This document shows positions 17,715 to 27,760 of a DNA stretch of 64,000 nt, piece after piece. The translations under genes and the position numbers were made by a program. The notes under the pieces were generated by a model. The model was not told the origin of the DNA and did not search any database. It saw only the letters and a list, made by a program, of their open reading frames with translations. The DNA is from Massilia rhizosphaerae (GTDB lineage Bacteria; Pseudomonadota; Gammaproteobacteria; Burkholderiales; Burkholderiaceae_D). Numbering within the stretch: position 1 is the first letter of the stretch; each line of letters starts with the position of its first letter. The DNA is taken from assembly GCF_016093545.1 (NCBI RefSeq), contig NZ_JADKYX010000002.1, positions 186,001 to 250,000 of the forward strand, given 5' to 3'.

Positions 17715-18990
17715 ATTCTTCCTTCTGGGTGAGCACAACGATGCCGCATTTTACTTGACGGCGCCGAAGGAAGTGGTGGACGTAGCCGACGAGACCGGGC
17801 AGTTGCAGCGCCACCAGCACGCCGAACGCGACGCGGTAGGCCATGACCGGGAAGTGGCTGCCGGCGTCGGGATGCCACAGGCCGACGATCAGGCCGAAGC
17901 CCGCCTGCACGACGAAGGCGCCGATGAAGATCAGGAGATTCAGGCAGGTGGCCGCGCGCCCCGTCAGCGCGCGCGGCAGGCTCTGGGCCACGATCGCGTA
18001 TTCGATGCCGGTGATCGTGCCCACGAGCGTGAACAGCACCGACAGCAGCTGCAGGCTGGGACGCCAGCTGCACACGATCGCCACCTGCACGAGGACGAAC
18101 AGCATGACGCCGACGCCGGCCACGTCCAGCGCCTCGATGCCGCGCCGCCCGGCCCATTCCGTGATCATGCCGACGGCGATGGCGCCGAAGATCACGGACG
18201 CCATCCCCATGTACAGCAGGTAGGCGACGGCGGCGTCGGGGAAGCGGGCCACGTCGGACAGCCAGCGCCCGATCCACAGCCCCTGGATGCCGAAGAAGAT
18301 CGCATGCGGCACGAGCACCAGCGAGATCGTCGTGCGGAACGCGGGCGCGCGGTACACGTCCAGCACCGAACGCACGGTCGGCAGCGCGCCGCCGGGCGCC
18401 TTCGTCCTGGGCGTGACGAGCCAGATCAGCAAGCCGCAGCCGCCCGTCAACGCGGCCAGCAACAGGAACAGCCCACGCCAGTCCATGTGCTGCAGCAGCA
18501 TGCGCACCGGCATGGTGCTCGAGGCCGCGCCCAGGCCGCCCACGGCGATCAGATAGCCCTGCACGGACGGCAGGCGCTTGGGCGAGATCCACGTGGAGAT
18601 CGCCTTCACGGCCGACATGAAGCAGCCGCCCAGGCCGCAACCGATGACGGCGCGCGCCAGCACCAGCTGGCCGAACGACCGGCCGGTGGCGAACAGCAGC
18701 GTGCCCAGCGCCGCGAACATCAGCAGGACCACCTGCACCTTGCGCGGGCCGTAGCGGTCGAGCGCGATCCCGACCGGCAGCTGGACGAGGGCGAACGCGA
18801 AGAAGAATGCGCTGGTGAGCAGGCCGAGCTGGCCCGGCGTCAGCGCGAGGGCGCCGACCAGATGCGGCGCCAGCACGGCGTTCACGTTGCGCAGCAGCGA
18901 GGACAGGTAATGCCCCAGCGCGAACGGCAGGAACACGTAGAAAAACACTGCCACGCCGGAAAGGCGCGCCTGGCTCTGGTCGGTTTCCAT
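17683..18990 (-). CDS. MFS transporter, probably organic-anion importer
   Basis: 435-residue major facilitator protein with about 12 hydrophobic segments. The loop-2/3 signature GIALDRYGPRKVQ and the motif ARAVIGCGLGGCFMSAVKAISTWI are seen, and FLVTPRTK-like linker basic residues separate the halves. No substrate can be read from sequence. It overlaps the downstream FAH-family hydrolase gene in another frame by 32 bases; the C-terminal residues KEEYEIGSLRSPR come from that overlap. Confidence 0.85.
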   Translation of the reverse strand: METDQSQARLSGVAVFFYVFLPFALGHYLSSLLRNVNAVLAPHLVGALALTPGQLGLLTSAFFFAFALVQLPVGIALDRYGPRKVQVVLLMFAALGTLLFATGRSFGQLVLARAVIGCGLGGCFMSAVKAISTWISPKRLPSVQGYLIAVGGLGAASSTMPVRMLLQHMDWRGLFLLLAALTGGCGLLIWLVTPRTKAPGGALPTVRSVLDVYRAPAFRTTISLVLVPHAIFFGIQGLWIGRWLSDVARFPDAAVAYLLYMGMASVIFGAIAVGMITEWAGRRGIEALDVAGVGVMLFVLVQVAIVCSWRPSLQLLSVLFTLVGTITGIEYAIVAQSLPRALTGRAATCLNLLIFIGAFVVQAGFGLIVGLWHPDAGSHFPVMAYRVAFGVLVALQLPGLVGYVHHFLRRRQVKCGIVVLTQKEEYEIGSLRSPR

Positions 18991-19006
18991 GCACGCCTCC
19001 TGCGGG

Positions 19007-20413
19007 TCAGGCCGCGTCGGGTTGGCTGTCGCTGGCGCGCTGGTCGTGGGTGCGCGCCGGCTGGATCGGGATCACGCGGCCCGCCGCGGCAAAGGCCTCG
19101 TGGTCGTCCTCCCCGCCCTCGAAGAAGAATTTCTTGCGGCCGAACGCGGGTTTCAGGTGATCGAGCCAGGTGGCGTCGGGATCGTATTTCGCGAAGAACG
19201 GCCGGCGCACCCAGTCCGGATTGCGCGCCTGCAGGAACTGCAGCGCGAACAGCTTCTCGCCGTTGATCGTGACCACGCCGTCGATCACGACCTTGCCCGG
19301 GAACGCGCTCATCGACGGCCCGCGCACGGTGCGCGACAGGCCCGACACCATGCTGTACGCGGCCTGGAAGATCTCGTGTGCGCGGGCCAGCGGCAGCGCG
19401 AAATAATCGCGCGGGCCCGTGTCGCGCTCGACGAACATGTAGTACGGGATCGCGCCCAGGCGCACGCCCGTCGTCCACAACTCGGCCCAGCTGTTCGGGT
19501 CTTCGTTGATGTGGCGGATCAGCGGCCCCTGCATGCGCAAGGTGGCGCCGGTGCCGACGATGCGCTTGACGGCCTGCTGGGCCACCGGCTGGCGCAGCTC
19601 GACGGCGTGGTTGTAATGCCCCATCAGCGCGAGGTTCTTGCCCGCCTTGACGACTTTTTCGAACAGGCGCATCAGGTCGTCGCTGTCCTTGTCCGACACG
19701 TAGCGCTGCGGCCAGTACGCGACCGACTTGGTGCCGATGCGGATGTTCTGGATGTGCGCCAGTTCCGGCGCCAGCAGCGGTTCGATGAACTCGGTGAGCG
19801 AACGCGTATTCATGATCATCGGATCGCCGCCGGTGATCAGGACGTCGGTCACGTCCGGATGCGTGGCCAGGTAGGACACGAGCTCCGTGCATTCGCGCGC
19901 GTCGAACTTCATCTCTTCCATGCCGACGAACTGCGGCCAGCGGAAACAGAACGTGCAGTAGGCATGGCAGGTCTGGCCCGCGCTGGGGAAGAACAGCACG
20001 GTTTCCTTGTACTTGTGCTGCAGGCCCTTGACCGGCGCGTCGTTCACGCGCGGCACGTTGTGCGTCATCTGGCCGGCCGGATGCGGATTCATGCGCATGC
20101 GGATGTCGTGCACGAGCTTCGCGGTCGCGGCCTCGTCCTTTTTGTACAGCACCAGGTCGCGCAGCTGCTCGTATTCGCGCGCGGGCAGCATGTCGCGATG
20201 GGGGAAGGTCAGGCGATAAATCGGATCGTCAGGAATGTTGTTCCAATCAATCAGTTGATCCAGGACATATTCGTTCACGCGGAACGGCAGGACATGGGAG
20301 ACCACCTGCACCGCTTCCTGCAGGTCGGGGCTCATCCATTGCCATTGGCGGGCACTCTGGATCGACTGGCGGGTATAAGGCTTGAACTTGGCGGGCGTCG
20401 CGGCTGAGGTCAC
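19007..20413 (-). CDS. KamA-family lysine 2,3-aminomutase homologue (radical SAM)
   Basis: 468-residue radical SAM/PLP protein. The CHAYCTFCFRW motif near residue 150 is the CxxxCxxC cluster site, followed by TDVLITGGDPMIM. I place the start at GTG 20413, because AGGAG sits 7 bases upstream; the open frame continues 48 codons further but has no such site. The family interconverts alpha- and beta-lysine or acts on other amino acids; members with this long N-terminus are also annotated simply as KamA-family radical SAM proteins, so the substrate is uncertain. It follows the MFS gene convergently in operon direction (16 bases upstream). Confidence 0.85.
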   Translation of the reverse strand: MTSAATPAKFKPYTRQSIQSARQWQWMSPDLQEAVQVVSHVLPFRVNEYVLDQLIDWNNIPDDPIYRLTFPHRDMLPAREYEQLRDLVLYKKDEAATAKLVHDIRMRMNPHPAGQMTHNVPRVNDAPVKGLQHKYKETVLFFPSAGQTCHAYCTFCFRWPQFVGMEEMKFDARECTELVSYLATHPDVTDVLITGGDPMIMNTRSLTEFIEPLLAPELAHIQNIRIGTKSVAYWPQRYVSDKDSDDLMRLFEKVVKAGKNLALMGHYNHAVELRQPVAQQAVKRIVGTGATLRMQGPLIRHINEDPNSWAELWTTGVRLGAIPYYMFVERDTGPRDYFALPLARAHEIFQAAYSMVSGLSRTVRGPSMSAFPGKVVIDGVVTINGEKLFALQFLQARNPDWVRRPFFAKYDPDATWLDHLKPAFGRKKFFFEGGEDDHEAFAAAGRVIPIQPARTHDQRASDSQPDAA

Positions 20414-20707
20414 GGGAGTTCTCCTGAGGGAAGTGGTTAGTGACAGCAAAAGGTGACACATGGAAATAATTGCCGACAGGAACCGATAGTAGGCGGCCGC
20501 CATTGTCATCAAGTTGCCGCGAGTCAAGTTGAAGTGCCGTTTATCACGCATTTCCACATCCCCTGCGAAAAATCAGGGCCGCGCTCGCGGACCGACATCG
20601 GAGATCGCTTGCGTTAGCACAACAGTACGGCTGAGGCTGGGGCGTAGAGTACGAAATGCAAATAGGCAACATTTAGACCTATCACTTTTCCCCCGAAAGG
20701 ACATCCT

Positions 20708-21166
20708 ATGAAACTGACTGCAACCGTCGTCGCCGCCGCACTGACCGTGTCCTGCGCCGGCGCGCTGGCCGCCGAACCGACCGAGAAAGACGCCATCGCC
20801 ATGGCCGAGCGCGGCGCGGCGATGATCAAGACGAAAGGCCGGGAAGAAGTCATGAAGCGCATCACGGCCAAGGATCCGGAATTCGTCCAGGGTGCGCTGT
20901 ATATCGACATGCGCGACGTCAAGACCGGCATCGTGCTGGCCCATCCGTACAACCAGTCGATCGTCGGCAAGGACCTGACCGACGTCCCGGATGCCAACGG
21001 CAAGAAGTACCGCCGCGAGATCATCGAACTGGCCGCCGCCAAGGGCAAGGGCTGGGTCGACTACCAGTACAAGAATCCGACCAACGGCAAGATCGAACCG
21101 AAGACGACGTACATCCTGCTCGTCGACGGCGTCGTGCTGGAGGCCGGGCTGTACAAGAAAAAATAG
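20708..21166 (+). CDS. Exported single-Cache-domain protein
   Basis: 152 residues: signal peptide [22 protein letters not shown], then a small-molecule-binding single Cache domain ([18 protein letters not shown] ... [34 protein letters not shown] ... [12 protein letters not shown]). It has no membrane anchor or output domain and sits 92 bases upstream of a chemoreceptor gene, so it probably works as a periplasmic ligand-binding partner; that link is inferred. AAAGGACA precedes the start. Confidence 0.85.
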   Translation: MKLTATVVAAALTVSCAGALAAEPTEKDAIAMAERGAAMIKTKGREEVMKRITAKDPEFVQGALYIDMRDVKTGIVLAHPYNQSIVGKDLTDVPDANGKKYRREIIELAAAKGKGWVDYQYKNPTNGKIEPKTTYILLVDGVVLEAGLYKKK

Positions 21167-21258
21167 GTCGCCTCCGACCTGCCCGCGGGCGGCATGCCCG
21201 TATCACTCGAACGCGGGCGGCTCGCTTCCCGCGTTCGTCCCGTCGAGCGGAGCGCAAC

Positions 21259-22938
21259 ATGCTGAAAAAACTGAGGATCGGTCCCAAGCTGCTGCTGGCG
21301 CCCGGCATGGTGCTGGTGCTGCTGTTGATGCTGTCCGGCGCCGCCTGGTACGGGATGGTGCGCCAGAACGCGTCGCTGGAAAACATCGTGCAGGTCCGCG
21401 CCGCGCGCCTGAAAAGCGTGGCCGACGTGGCGGGCGACGCCAAGTATGTCCACGCCAACGCCTACCAGCTGCTGGCCTGGATCAACGGCAGCTTCGCCAA
21501 GAGCCGGCTCGACGCGCTGATCGCCGACATCGGCAAGCGGCAAGCGGCCGTGCAGTCGCAATTGCAGGCGTTGGCGCGCACGACCGACGGCGCCGAACGC
21601 AAGCCGGTCGAAGCGTCGCTGGCGGCACTGGCGGCCTACCGCAAGGCCGTGCAGGACACGATCGAGATGGCGCAGGTCGACCAGTCGATCGCCACCAACT
21701 CGATGCAGACGGCGGAAAAGCAGTTCATGGTGCTGAACCAGCAACTGGCCCAGCTGGCGACGCTGGAAAAGACACTCAGCGAACAGGCCTACGCCGCCGC
21801 GCGCGCCGAGTTCCACAGCCTGGGCACGTGGATGGCGGTGCTGGTGCTGCTGTCGATCGCCGTCTCGATGGCCGTGACGATGGTCGTGCGCCGCGCCATG
21901 TTGCGCGACATCGGCGCCATCTCGTCCGTCATGGGCGAGCTGGCCGAAGGCCGCCTGTGCGCCAGCGCCCACAACGACGGCCGCGACGAGATCGCCGACA
22001 TGGCGCGCGCCCTCGACCAGACCATCTCGAACCTGAACACCACGCTGCGCAGCGTGCTCGATTCGGTGCGCTCGATCGACACGGCGTCGCAGGAAATCGC
22101 CACCGGCAACCTGGACCTGTCGACCCGCACCGAGCTGCAGGCCGGCTCGCTGCAGCAGACGGCGAGCGCGATGGAGACGCTGACCCAGGCCGTCAAGGGC
22201 AATGCCGACAACGCCCGCCTGGCGACGGAGCTCGCGGCCGAGGCGGCCCGGCTGGCGTCCGGCGGCGGCCAGGCCGTCGACCGCGCCGTGGCCACGATGG
22301 AATCGATCCGCGCCAGCTCGCGCAAGATCGTCGAGATCACCGGCGTCATCGACGGCATCTCGTTCCAGACCAACCTGCTGGCGCTGAACGCCGCGGTGGA
22401 AGCGGCGCGCGCCGGCGAACAGGGACGCGGCTTCGCCGTCGTCGCCAGCGAAGTGCGCACGCTGGCCCAGCGCTCCGCGTCGGCCGCCAAGGAAATCAAG
22501 GCGCTCATCGCCGATTCCGTGGCAATCATCGACAACGGCAGCGCGTCCGTCAACGAGGCCGGATCCAGCATGGGCAGCGTGGTCGCGTCCGTGCGGCAGG
22601 TGAACGACATCATCAACCGCATCAGCGCGGCCAGCACCGAGCAGGCGGACGGCATCGCGGAGGTCAATCGCGCGGTCGGGCAGATGGACGACATGACGCA
22701 GCAGAACGCCGCCCTCGTCGAACAGGCCGCGGCGGCGGCGGCCAGCCTGCACGAGCAGACCGTCAACCTGGCGCGCGCGGTGGCCATCTTCCGCATCGAG
22801 GATAGCCAGGACGAGGCGGCGGACGCCATCGACCGGCGCGCGCCGGACAGCCCGATGCGCGGCCGCCCCGCGCTCGCGCACCAGCCGGTCCGGGACGAGG
22901 AAGACACGCCCCGGCCGCGCCGGGCCGCCAACGGCTGA
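21259..22938 (+). CDS. Methyl-accepting chemotaxis protein
   Basis: 559-residue chemoreceptor: transmembrane helix 1 (about 12-34), periplasmic four-helix-bundle domain, transmembrane helix 2 (about 190-214), HAMP, and a long cytoplasmic coiled coil. The signalling tip reads [37 protein letters not shown]. No C-terminal CheR-binding pentapeptide (NWETF-like) is seen; the protein ends RPRRAANG. Preceded by the Cache gene, which may deliver its ligand signal. Confidence 0.93.
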   Translation: MLKKLRIGPKLLLAPGMVLVLLLMLSGAAWYGMVRQNASLENIVQVRAARLKSVADVAGDAKYVHANAYQLLAWINGSFAKSRLDALIADIGKRQAAVQSQLQALARTTDGAERKPVEASLAALAAYRKAVQDTIEMAQVDQSIATNSMQTAEKQFMVLNQQLAQLATLEKTLSEQAYAAARAEFHSLGTWMAVLVLLSIAVSMAVTMVVRRAMLRDIGAISSVMGELAEGRLCASAHNDGRDEIADMARALDQTISNLNTTLRSVLDSVRSIDTASQEIATGNLDLSTRTELQAGSLQQTASAMETLTQAVKGNADNARLATELAAEAARLASGGGQAVDRAVATMESIRASSRKIVEITGVIDGISFQTNLLALNAAVEAARAGEQGRGFAVVASEVRTLAQRSASAAKEIKALIADSVAIIDNGSASVNEAGSSMGSVVASVRQVNDIINRISAASTEQADGIAEVNRAVGQMDDMTQQNAALVEQAAAAAASLHEQTVNLARAVAIFRIEDSQDEAADAIDRRAPDSPMRGRPALAHQPVRDEEDTPRPRRAANG

Positions 22939-22944
22939 CGCGTT

Positions 22945-23514
22945 TCAGCGGAACGGCTTGCTGACCCAGCGCGAGCCGGCCAGGCCGAAGCGCCAGGGCA
23001 CGTCGACGGCCTTGGAAATCCCGATGCGCGGTCCGCTGACCACGTCGATCCCGTCCGGCGCCGGCGCCAGCGCGAACGGCGCCGCGGCGAGCGATTGCCC
23101 GTTCAGGGCGCGCGTCACCCCGAGCGCCTGGCACAGCTTGCCGGGCCCGGAACACAGCAGCCAGTGGTCGCGCGTGCCGCGCCGCTCGCACATCGTGTCG
23201 AGCCCCGTCATGGGTTCGAGCGCGCGGATCAGGACCCCGGCGCCGTGCCCCTCTTCCCGGCAGACGAAGTTGAGGCACCAGTGGATGCCGTAGGAGCGGT
23301 AGACATAGGCGTGGGCCGGCGGTCCGAACATCGCGACGTTGCGGTCGGTCGGGCCGGAATAGCTGTGCGATGCGGGATCTTCGCCGTCATACGCTTCCGT
23401 CTCGACGATGCGCCCGCCGACCCCGTCGACGAGCACCGTGACACCGATCAGCTGGCGCGCCACCACGTGCGAAGGCGCGCAAAAATCGATACCGGCAAGA
23501 ATGGTTGAAGACAT
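22945..23514 (-). CDS. DNA-3-methyladenine (alkyladenine) glycosylase, AAG/MPG family
   Basis: 189-residue base-excision repair enzyme that removes alkylated and deaminated purines. [23 protein letters not shown] contains the catalytic glutamate; [17 protein letters not shown] is the DNA-intercalating tyrosine region; [14 protein letters not shown] is the C-terminal signature. Length fits bacterial members. Converges on the chemoreceptor gene (6 bases apart). A second, unrelated DNA glycosylase locus is disrupted further right. Confidence 0.92.
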   Translation of the reverse strand: MSSTILAGIDFCAPSHVVARQLIGVTVLVDGVGGRIVETEAYDGEDPASHSYSGPTDRNVAMFGPPAHAYVYRSYGIHWCLNFVCREEGHGAGVLIRALEPMTGLDTMCERRGTRDHWLLCSGPGKLCQALGVTRALNGQSLAAAPFALAPAPDGIDVVSGPRIGISKAVDVPWRFGLAGSRWVSKPFR

Positions 23515-23635
23515 GGAGCAATTCTATATTGTTAAGATTTGACAGGTCGCACTGTCGGTTTCGCTACACAAAAGCAATACTTTGCTGCAACTTCAACGAC
23601 ACTGGTTTATAGTGATAAACTTCGCATGGATTGCC

Positions 23636-24532
23636 ATGCAGCATCATCCGTTTCCAGTCATGAGTACAGCAGCTGCCCTGGCGCGTTCGAGCGCCGTCGC
23701 CGAAGATCCCGTCGATGCCCTCATCAAGTCGATCCGGATCCCGCCCCGCCCCAGCCTGCTCGCGGACCTGCAGCGGGAGCTGGCGTCGTCCGATCCGAGC
23801 CCGGCCGAGATCGCACGCATCGTCGCCAGCGACGTCGGCATGTCGGGCGCGCTGCTGAAACTCGCCAATTCGTCCATCTTCGGCGGCCGCCGCAAGGCCA
23901 AGTCGATCGAGCAGGCGATCCTGTTCCTGGGCATCAACCAGGTCGCGGCCCTGATGACGGGGCTGCTGGCACGCCAGGCGATTCCGGCGAACAGCGCCGC
24001 GCTGGCCAACTTCTGGGAAATGTCGAGCCGGCGCGCCGAAGCGATGGTCTTCCTGTCGCGCCGCCTGCGCATCGGCGAGGCCGACGTGGCGCACACCTTC
24101 GGCCTGTTCTGCGACACGGGCGTGCCGCTGCTGATGGACCGCTTCGCCGACTACGAAACCACCTACGCGTCTGCCTCGCTGGAAACGGAACGTCCGTTCA
24201 CTGCGCTGGAAGACGAGCGCCACAGCACGAGCCACACGGCCATCGGCACCCTGCTGGCGCGCAACTGGGGGCTGTCGGAAGACGTGGCCTGGTCCATCCT
24301 CCACCATCACGATTACGCGGTCCTGGACGACGCCGACTCGACGCCGACGGTGCGCTCGCTCGTGGCCCTGTCGCTGCTGGCCGAAAGCGCGATCCGCAAA
24401 TACCAGGGCGACGCCGAATCGCTCGAATGGAACAAGGGCGGCGCGCGGGCGACGGCCTATCTCGGCCTCTCGGACGAGGAAACGGCCGAGCTGCTCGACG
24501 AACTGCACGAGGCCTTCCACGCCGACCGGTAG
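23636..24532 (+). CDS. HDOD-domain protein
   Basis: Roughly 298-residue HDOD protein, a divergent HD-like domain without the metal-binding HD pair, involved in signalling to motility or stress responses in relatives. ELASSDPSPAEIARIVASDVGMSGALLKLANSSIFG and SIEQAILFLGINQVAALMTGLL are typical of the first half; HHHDYAVL near residue 225 is a late motif. The start is not fixed: ATG at 23636 and at 23660 are both possible and neither has a clear ribosome binding site. Confidence 0.82.
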   Translation: MQHHPFPVMSTAAALARSSAVAEDPVDALIKSIRIPPRPSLLADLQRELASSDPSPAEIARIVASDVGMSGALLKLANSSIFGGRRKAKSIEQAILFLGINQVAALMTGLLARQAIPANSAALANFWEMSSRRAEAMVFLSRRLRIGEADVAHTFGLFCDTGVPLLMDRFADYETTYASASLETERPFTALEDERHSTSHTAIGTLLARNWGLSEDVAWSILHHHDYAVLDDADSTPTVRSLVALSLLAESAIRKYQGDAESLEWNKGGARATAYLGLSDEETAELLDELHEAFHADR

Positions 24533-24627
24533 CGGGTCCGAGAGCGTGTCTTTACTTCCGCCCGGGACCGGCAGATACTTCGATTCATAAGACCGATAAT
24601 CGACGAATCGCCGGCCGAGGAGGAGAT

Positions 24628-25809
24628 ATGAAACGCCTGGCGTCCCTATTGATCGTAATACCCCTGCTGCTGGCCGGCTGCGCCGGCATCGCACCGCAGC
24701 ATCCCGCCCCGCCGCCGCTGTTCGCCGACGCCTCCTTCAAGCCGCCGTCCGAGCCCATCGGCGCGCAAAACCTGTTCACGCTGAGCCCCGCCATGCGGGC
24801 CTACATCCACAGTCCCGCGTTCGAAGCGCATTTGCGCAACAAGGGCCTGGAGCGCGGCCTGATCGACGCGCTGTACAGCAAGACGGACCTGAGGCTCGAA
24901 TACGATTCCAGCCGCACCCGCACGGCCGCGGAAACCTATGCGGCGCGCGCCGGCAACTGCCTGTCGCTCGTCGTCATGACGGCCGCCTTCGCGCGCGAAC
25001 TGGGCATGACGGTGCACTTCCGCAGCGTCATGGCGGACGAAACGTGGAGCCGCGACGGCGGCATCTATCTCGTCGCTTCCCACGTCAACATCGCCCTCGG
25101 CCACCGCCGGGCCAGCAGCCTGCTGTACGACGAAACGTCCGAGCACGAACTGGTCGTCGACTTCCTGCCGCCGCCGGACGCGAGCCGCCTGCGCAGCCGC
25201 CAGCTGGAAGAAGAAGACATCGTCGCGCTCTACCTCAACAACCGCGCCGCCGAATCCCTCGTGCAGGGCAAGATCGACGACGCCTACTGGTGGGCGCGCG
25301 CCGCGGTGGCGACCAATCCGCCGAACGCGATCGCCTACAACACGCTGGGCGTGATCTACCAGCGCCACGGCGACCTGGTCATGGCCGAGCGGGCGCTGCG
25401 CACCGCGCTCGAACGCGAACCGGAAAGCATCGTCGTGATGCAGAACCTGGGCCCATTACTGGCGGCGACGGGCCGCAAAGCCGAAGCGGCCGAGATGGCG
25501 CGGCGCGTGGCCAGCGTCGAACCGGTGCCGCCGTTCCAGTACTTCGACAAGGGCATGGTCGCGCTCAAGCAGGGCGATAACGACACCGCGCGCAAGCTGT
25601 TCGAGCGCGAGGTCAAGCGCGCGCCCTACTACGACGAATTCCACTTCTGGCTGGCGGTGGCGCTGCTGCGCCTGGGCGAGGCGAAGGCCGCGCGCGACCA
25701 GCTCGCGCAGGCGATCGACACCAGCACGAAGTCCGACACGCGCCAGCTGTACTCAGCCAAGCTGGCGCACCTGCGGCGCCAGAGCGCGAACAGCGTGCAG
25801 TTGTACTGA
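24628..25809 (+). CDS. TPR-containing lipoprotein with transglutaminase-like domain
   Basis: 393 residues. MKRLASLLIVIPLLLAGCAG is a lipoprotein signal peptide with the lipobox LAGC. Residues 60-190 contain RAGNCLSLVVMTAAFARELGM, resembling the catalytic-cysteine segment of transglutaminase-like folds, and the histidine VASHVNIAL follows. Tetratricopeptide repeats fill the C-terminal half (TLGVIYQRHGDLVMAERALRTALE and others). GAGGAGGAG precedes the ATG. An apparently longer reading frame that runs through the upstream gene is spurious. Role unknown; possibly envelope quality control. Confidence 0.83.
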   Translation: MKRLASLLIVIPLLLAGCAGIAPQHPAPPPLFADASFKPPSEPIGAQNLFTLSPAMRAYIHSPAFEAHLRNKGLERGLIDALYSKTDLRLEYDSSRTRTAAETYAARAGNCLSLVVMTAAFARELGMTVHFRSVMADETWSRDGGIYLVASHVNIALGHRRASSLLYDETSEHELVVDFLPPPDASRLRSRQLEEEDIVALYLNNRAAESLVQGKIDDAYWWARAAVATNPPNAIAYNTLGVIYQRHGDLVMAERALRTALEREPESIVVMQNLGPLLAATGRKAEAAEMARRVASVEPVPPFQYFDKGMVALKQGDNDTARKLFEREVKRAPYYDEFHFWLAVALLRLGEAKAARDQLAQAIDTSTKSDTRQLYSAKLAHLRRQSANSVQLY

Positions 25810-25820
25810 AGCCGCGCCAA

Positions 25821-26084
25821 TCAACGGCGGCGCTGGCGCGCGGCCGACGGCGCGGGCATGCCGCGGGTTTCGAGGTGGCGGAACACGATGCGGCCCTTGT
25901 TCAAGTCATACGGCGACATCTCCAGCGTGACGCGGTCGCCGGCGATGATGCGGATGTGGTTCTTCTTCATCCTGCCCGACGTGTAGGCGACCAGCTGGTG
26001 GCCGTTCTCGAGGTCCACCCGGAAACGCAATTCCGGCAACACTTCCGTGACCTTGCCATTCATTTCGATCAGCTCTTCTTTCAT
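25821..26084 (-). CDS. infA: Second translation initiation factor IF-1
   Basis: 87-residue S1/OB-fold protein: [39 protein letters not shown] is the IF-1 core. It begins [10 protein letters not shown] instead of the usual MAKDDVIQ and carries a basic tail PSAARQRRR that the ribosomal-protein-operon copy lacks. Betaproteobacteria often hold two infA genes, one in the ribosomal protein operon and one elsewhere; this is the second type. Convergent to the lipoprotein gene. Confidence 0.9.
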   Translation of the reverse strand: MKEELIEMNGKVTEVLPELRFRVDLENGHQLVAYTSGRMKKNHIRIIAGDRVTLEMSPYDLNKGRIVFRHLETRGMPAPSAARQRRR

Positions 26085-26353
26085 GATTTTCCTTTCGATA
26101 TAGTCCCGTCCCTTCCGATGGCACGCGCTCTTGACGACGAAAACGCCATCGCAGCGTCATCCTCGGGACGCTGGTCACGCATTGCCTGCTGGGGTAGGAA
26201 AAGGCGGCGCCGGCTTGGATCGTGGCGCCTTGGGGGATGGGAGCGATATGGGGACGTTGCTGCGAAAAAAAAGGGGGAAACATAACGCTGCGGTCGCATC
26301 TGGAGTACAATCCACATCGAAAACCAACATCCCTCATGCGCATCGAACCCACC

Positions 26354-26611
26354 ATGAAACTTATACATTCCTCACCCTCAGAGAAGGTTGCGAGCAAGAA
26401 AGCGACCAACATCAGCCTGGCCATGGATGTCTACTTGGATGCCAAAAACTTTGGCATCAATATTTCCCAGCTCTGCGAACAGACGCTGCGCGAAGAAATC
26501 CAGAAACGCAAGGAGCAGCAGTGGAATGAGCAACATGCCGGCTTCCTTGCCGCCTACAACGACCAGGTCGAGGCCGAAGGCGTGGCATTGCAGGAATGGC
26601 GTGCGTTCTGA
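26354..26611 (+). CDS. ccdA: CcdA-type antitoxin
   Basis: 85-residue antitoxin. The N-terminus KKATNISLAMDVYLDAKNFGINISQLCEQTL is a ribbon-helix-helix DNA-binding domain; the C-terminus EQHAGFLAAYNDQVEAEGVALQEWRAF is the CcdB-binding tail with the conserved N..VE..G..L..WR.F pattern. The start is either ATG 26354 or 26336; neither has a strong ribosome binding site. Its stop overlaps the ccdB start as TGATG. CcdA probably represses its own operon. Confidence 0.92.
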   Translation: MKLIHSSPSEKVASKKATNISLAMDVYLDAKNFGINISQLCEQTLREEIQKRKEQQWNEQHAGFLAAYNDQVEAEGVALQEWRAF

Positions 26612-26928
26612 TGGCACGTTTCGACATCTACGAGAATCCGGGCAAGAACAAGGCGAATATCCCTTATCTGATCGAGGTGCAGAGCAACGTGATCAGTGGG
26701 CTTGCGACGAGAGTCGTCATACCGCTGCGCCATCTGGCCGGCTTTTCGAACCTGACCGTACCGTCGGACCTTTTTCCGCTCATCGCCATCGATGGGAAAG
26801 ACTATCTTCTCGATACGCCACAGCTGGGTGCCATTCCATCGGGTGAACTCAAGGTCAAAATCGGTTCCGCACAAGACTATCGGTTCGAAATCCAGGGTGC
26901 GCTGGACAGATTGTTCGGGTCCTATTAA
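26611..26928 (+). CDS. ccdB: CcdB-type gyrase-poison toxin
   Basis: 105-residue toxin that traps the DNA gyrase-DNA complex. MARFDIYENPGKNKANIPYLIEVQSNVISGLATRVVIPL is close to the CcdB core, and it ends with the catalytic-like tail IQGALDRLFGSY (the plasmid protein ends WGI). Overlaps ccdA by one base. The pair is chromosomal and stands next to unrelated backbone genes, with no sign of a larger mobile element. Confidence 0.92.
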   Translation: MARFDIYENPGKNKANIPYLIEVQSNVISGLATRVVIPLRHLAGFSNLTVPSDLFPLIAIDGKDYLLDTPQLGAIPSGELKVKIGSAQDYRFEIQGALDRLFGSY

Positions 26929-27053
26929 TCGCTGCTCCGAACTGTTCGGCGAGCTTGCCCGACGCCTGCCATCGCGTGCGTAGCGATCTCGTGTGCTTCG
27001 ATACACTGACTTGCCCATCCGGGAACCTTTCACTTGCCCAGGAGCCAGTCAAC

Positions 27054-27527
27054 ATGACCATTCGCACCCTGCTCTCTTCCGCCCTGATCGGCGCCGTCGC
27101 CAGCGCCCGATCGATGACACCCATGGCTTCCATCGCGGCGGCACGCCTCGCCCACCGTCGCACGACGGGAGAGCTGATCCTCCTGGATCGGCCGCTGTTC
27201 AAGTTCGGTGCGCTGGCGCTGGGCGCTGGGGAACTACTCGGCGACAAGATGAAATCAGCCCCCGACCGCACCGTCTTCCTGGGACTGCTGGCGCGCGTGA
27301 TGAGCGCGGGGATCGCCGGCGCCGCGTTGGCGCCGCGGGGCCGCGAAGGGGCCGGCGCCGCGGTCGCGGTCGCAACCGCCGTGCCGCTCGCCTATGGCAC
27401 CCTTGCCGTCCGCAAGCAGGCCATGGCCCGCATCGGCCAGACCCGTAGCGGCCTGATCGAAGATGCGTTAATCGTCGCCGCCGGTGCCGCGGTGGTGGCG
27501 CTGGCGACGAGACCGGCGCGCATCTAG
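27054..27527 (+). CDS. DUF4126-family membrane protein
   Basis: 157-residue hydrophobic protein with about four membrane segments: LLSSALIGAVASARSMTPMA, ALALGAGELLGDKMKSAPDRT, MSAGIAGAALAPRGR and ALIVAAGAAVVALATR. SARSMTPMA and GELLGDK are typical of DUF4126. AGGAG precedes the ATG; the upstream open frame is not used. Function of the family is unknown. Confidence 0.82.
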   Translation: MTIRTLLSSALIGAVASARSMTPMASIAAARLAHRRTTGELILLDRPLFKFGALALGAGELLGDKMKSAPDRTVFLGLLARVMSAGIAGAALAPRGREGAGAAVAVATAVPLAYGTLAVRKQAMARIGQTRSGLIEDALIVAAGAAVVALATRPARI

Positions 27528-27760
27528 CGGGAACACGGCCGATGCAGTGCCACCTCGGCGCCTCGTCTGCAGGGCTTCATGGCTGCGCGCGCAACCATGC
27601 GCAAAGAATGTTGCTACGACTCCATAGCTTGGATTATTTCCCAATATCCATGCTAAGCTTGCATTCAAAAAAGATCGGTCCAATGGACAATCGATAGTCA
27701 CGCCGCAACGAACGCGGCACCGACACGTAGCCGAGGCATGGCGTGCGGGAGGGGAAATCA

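Noticed and set aside
21061..22881. 606-codon open frame antisense to the chemoreceptor
   Set aside because: Shadow ORF; the plus strand carries a complete chemoreceptor.
23539..25809. 756-codon open frame spanning the HDOD gene and the lipoprotein gene
   Set aside because: Only the part after 24628 resembles a protein, with lipobox and TPRs; the first part is an out-of-frame shadow of the HDOD gene.
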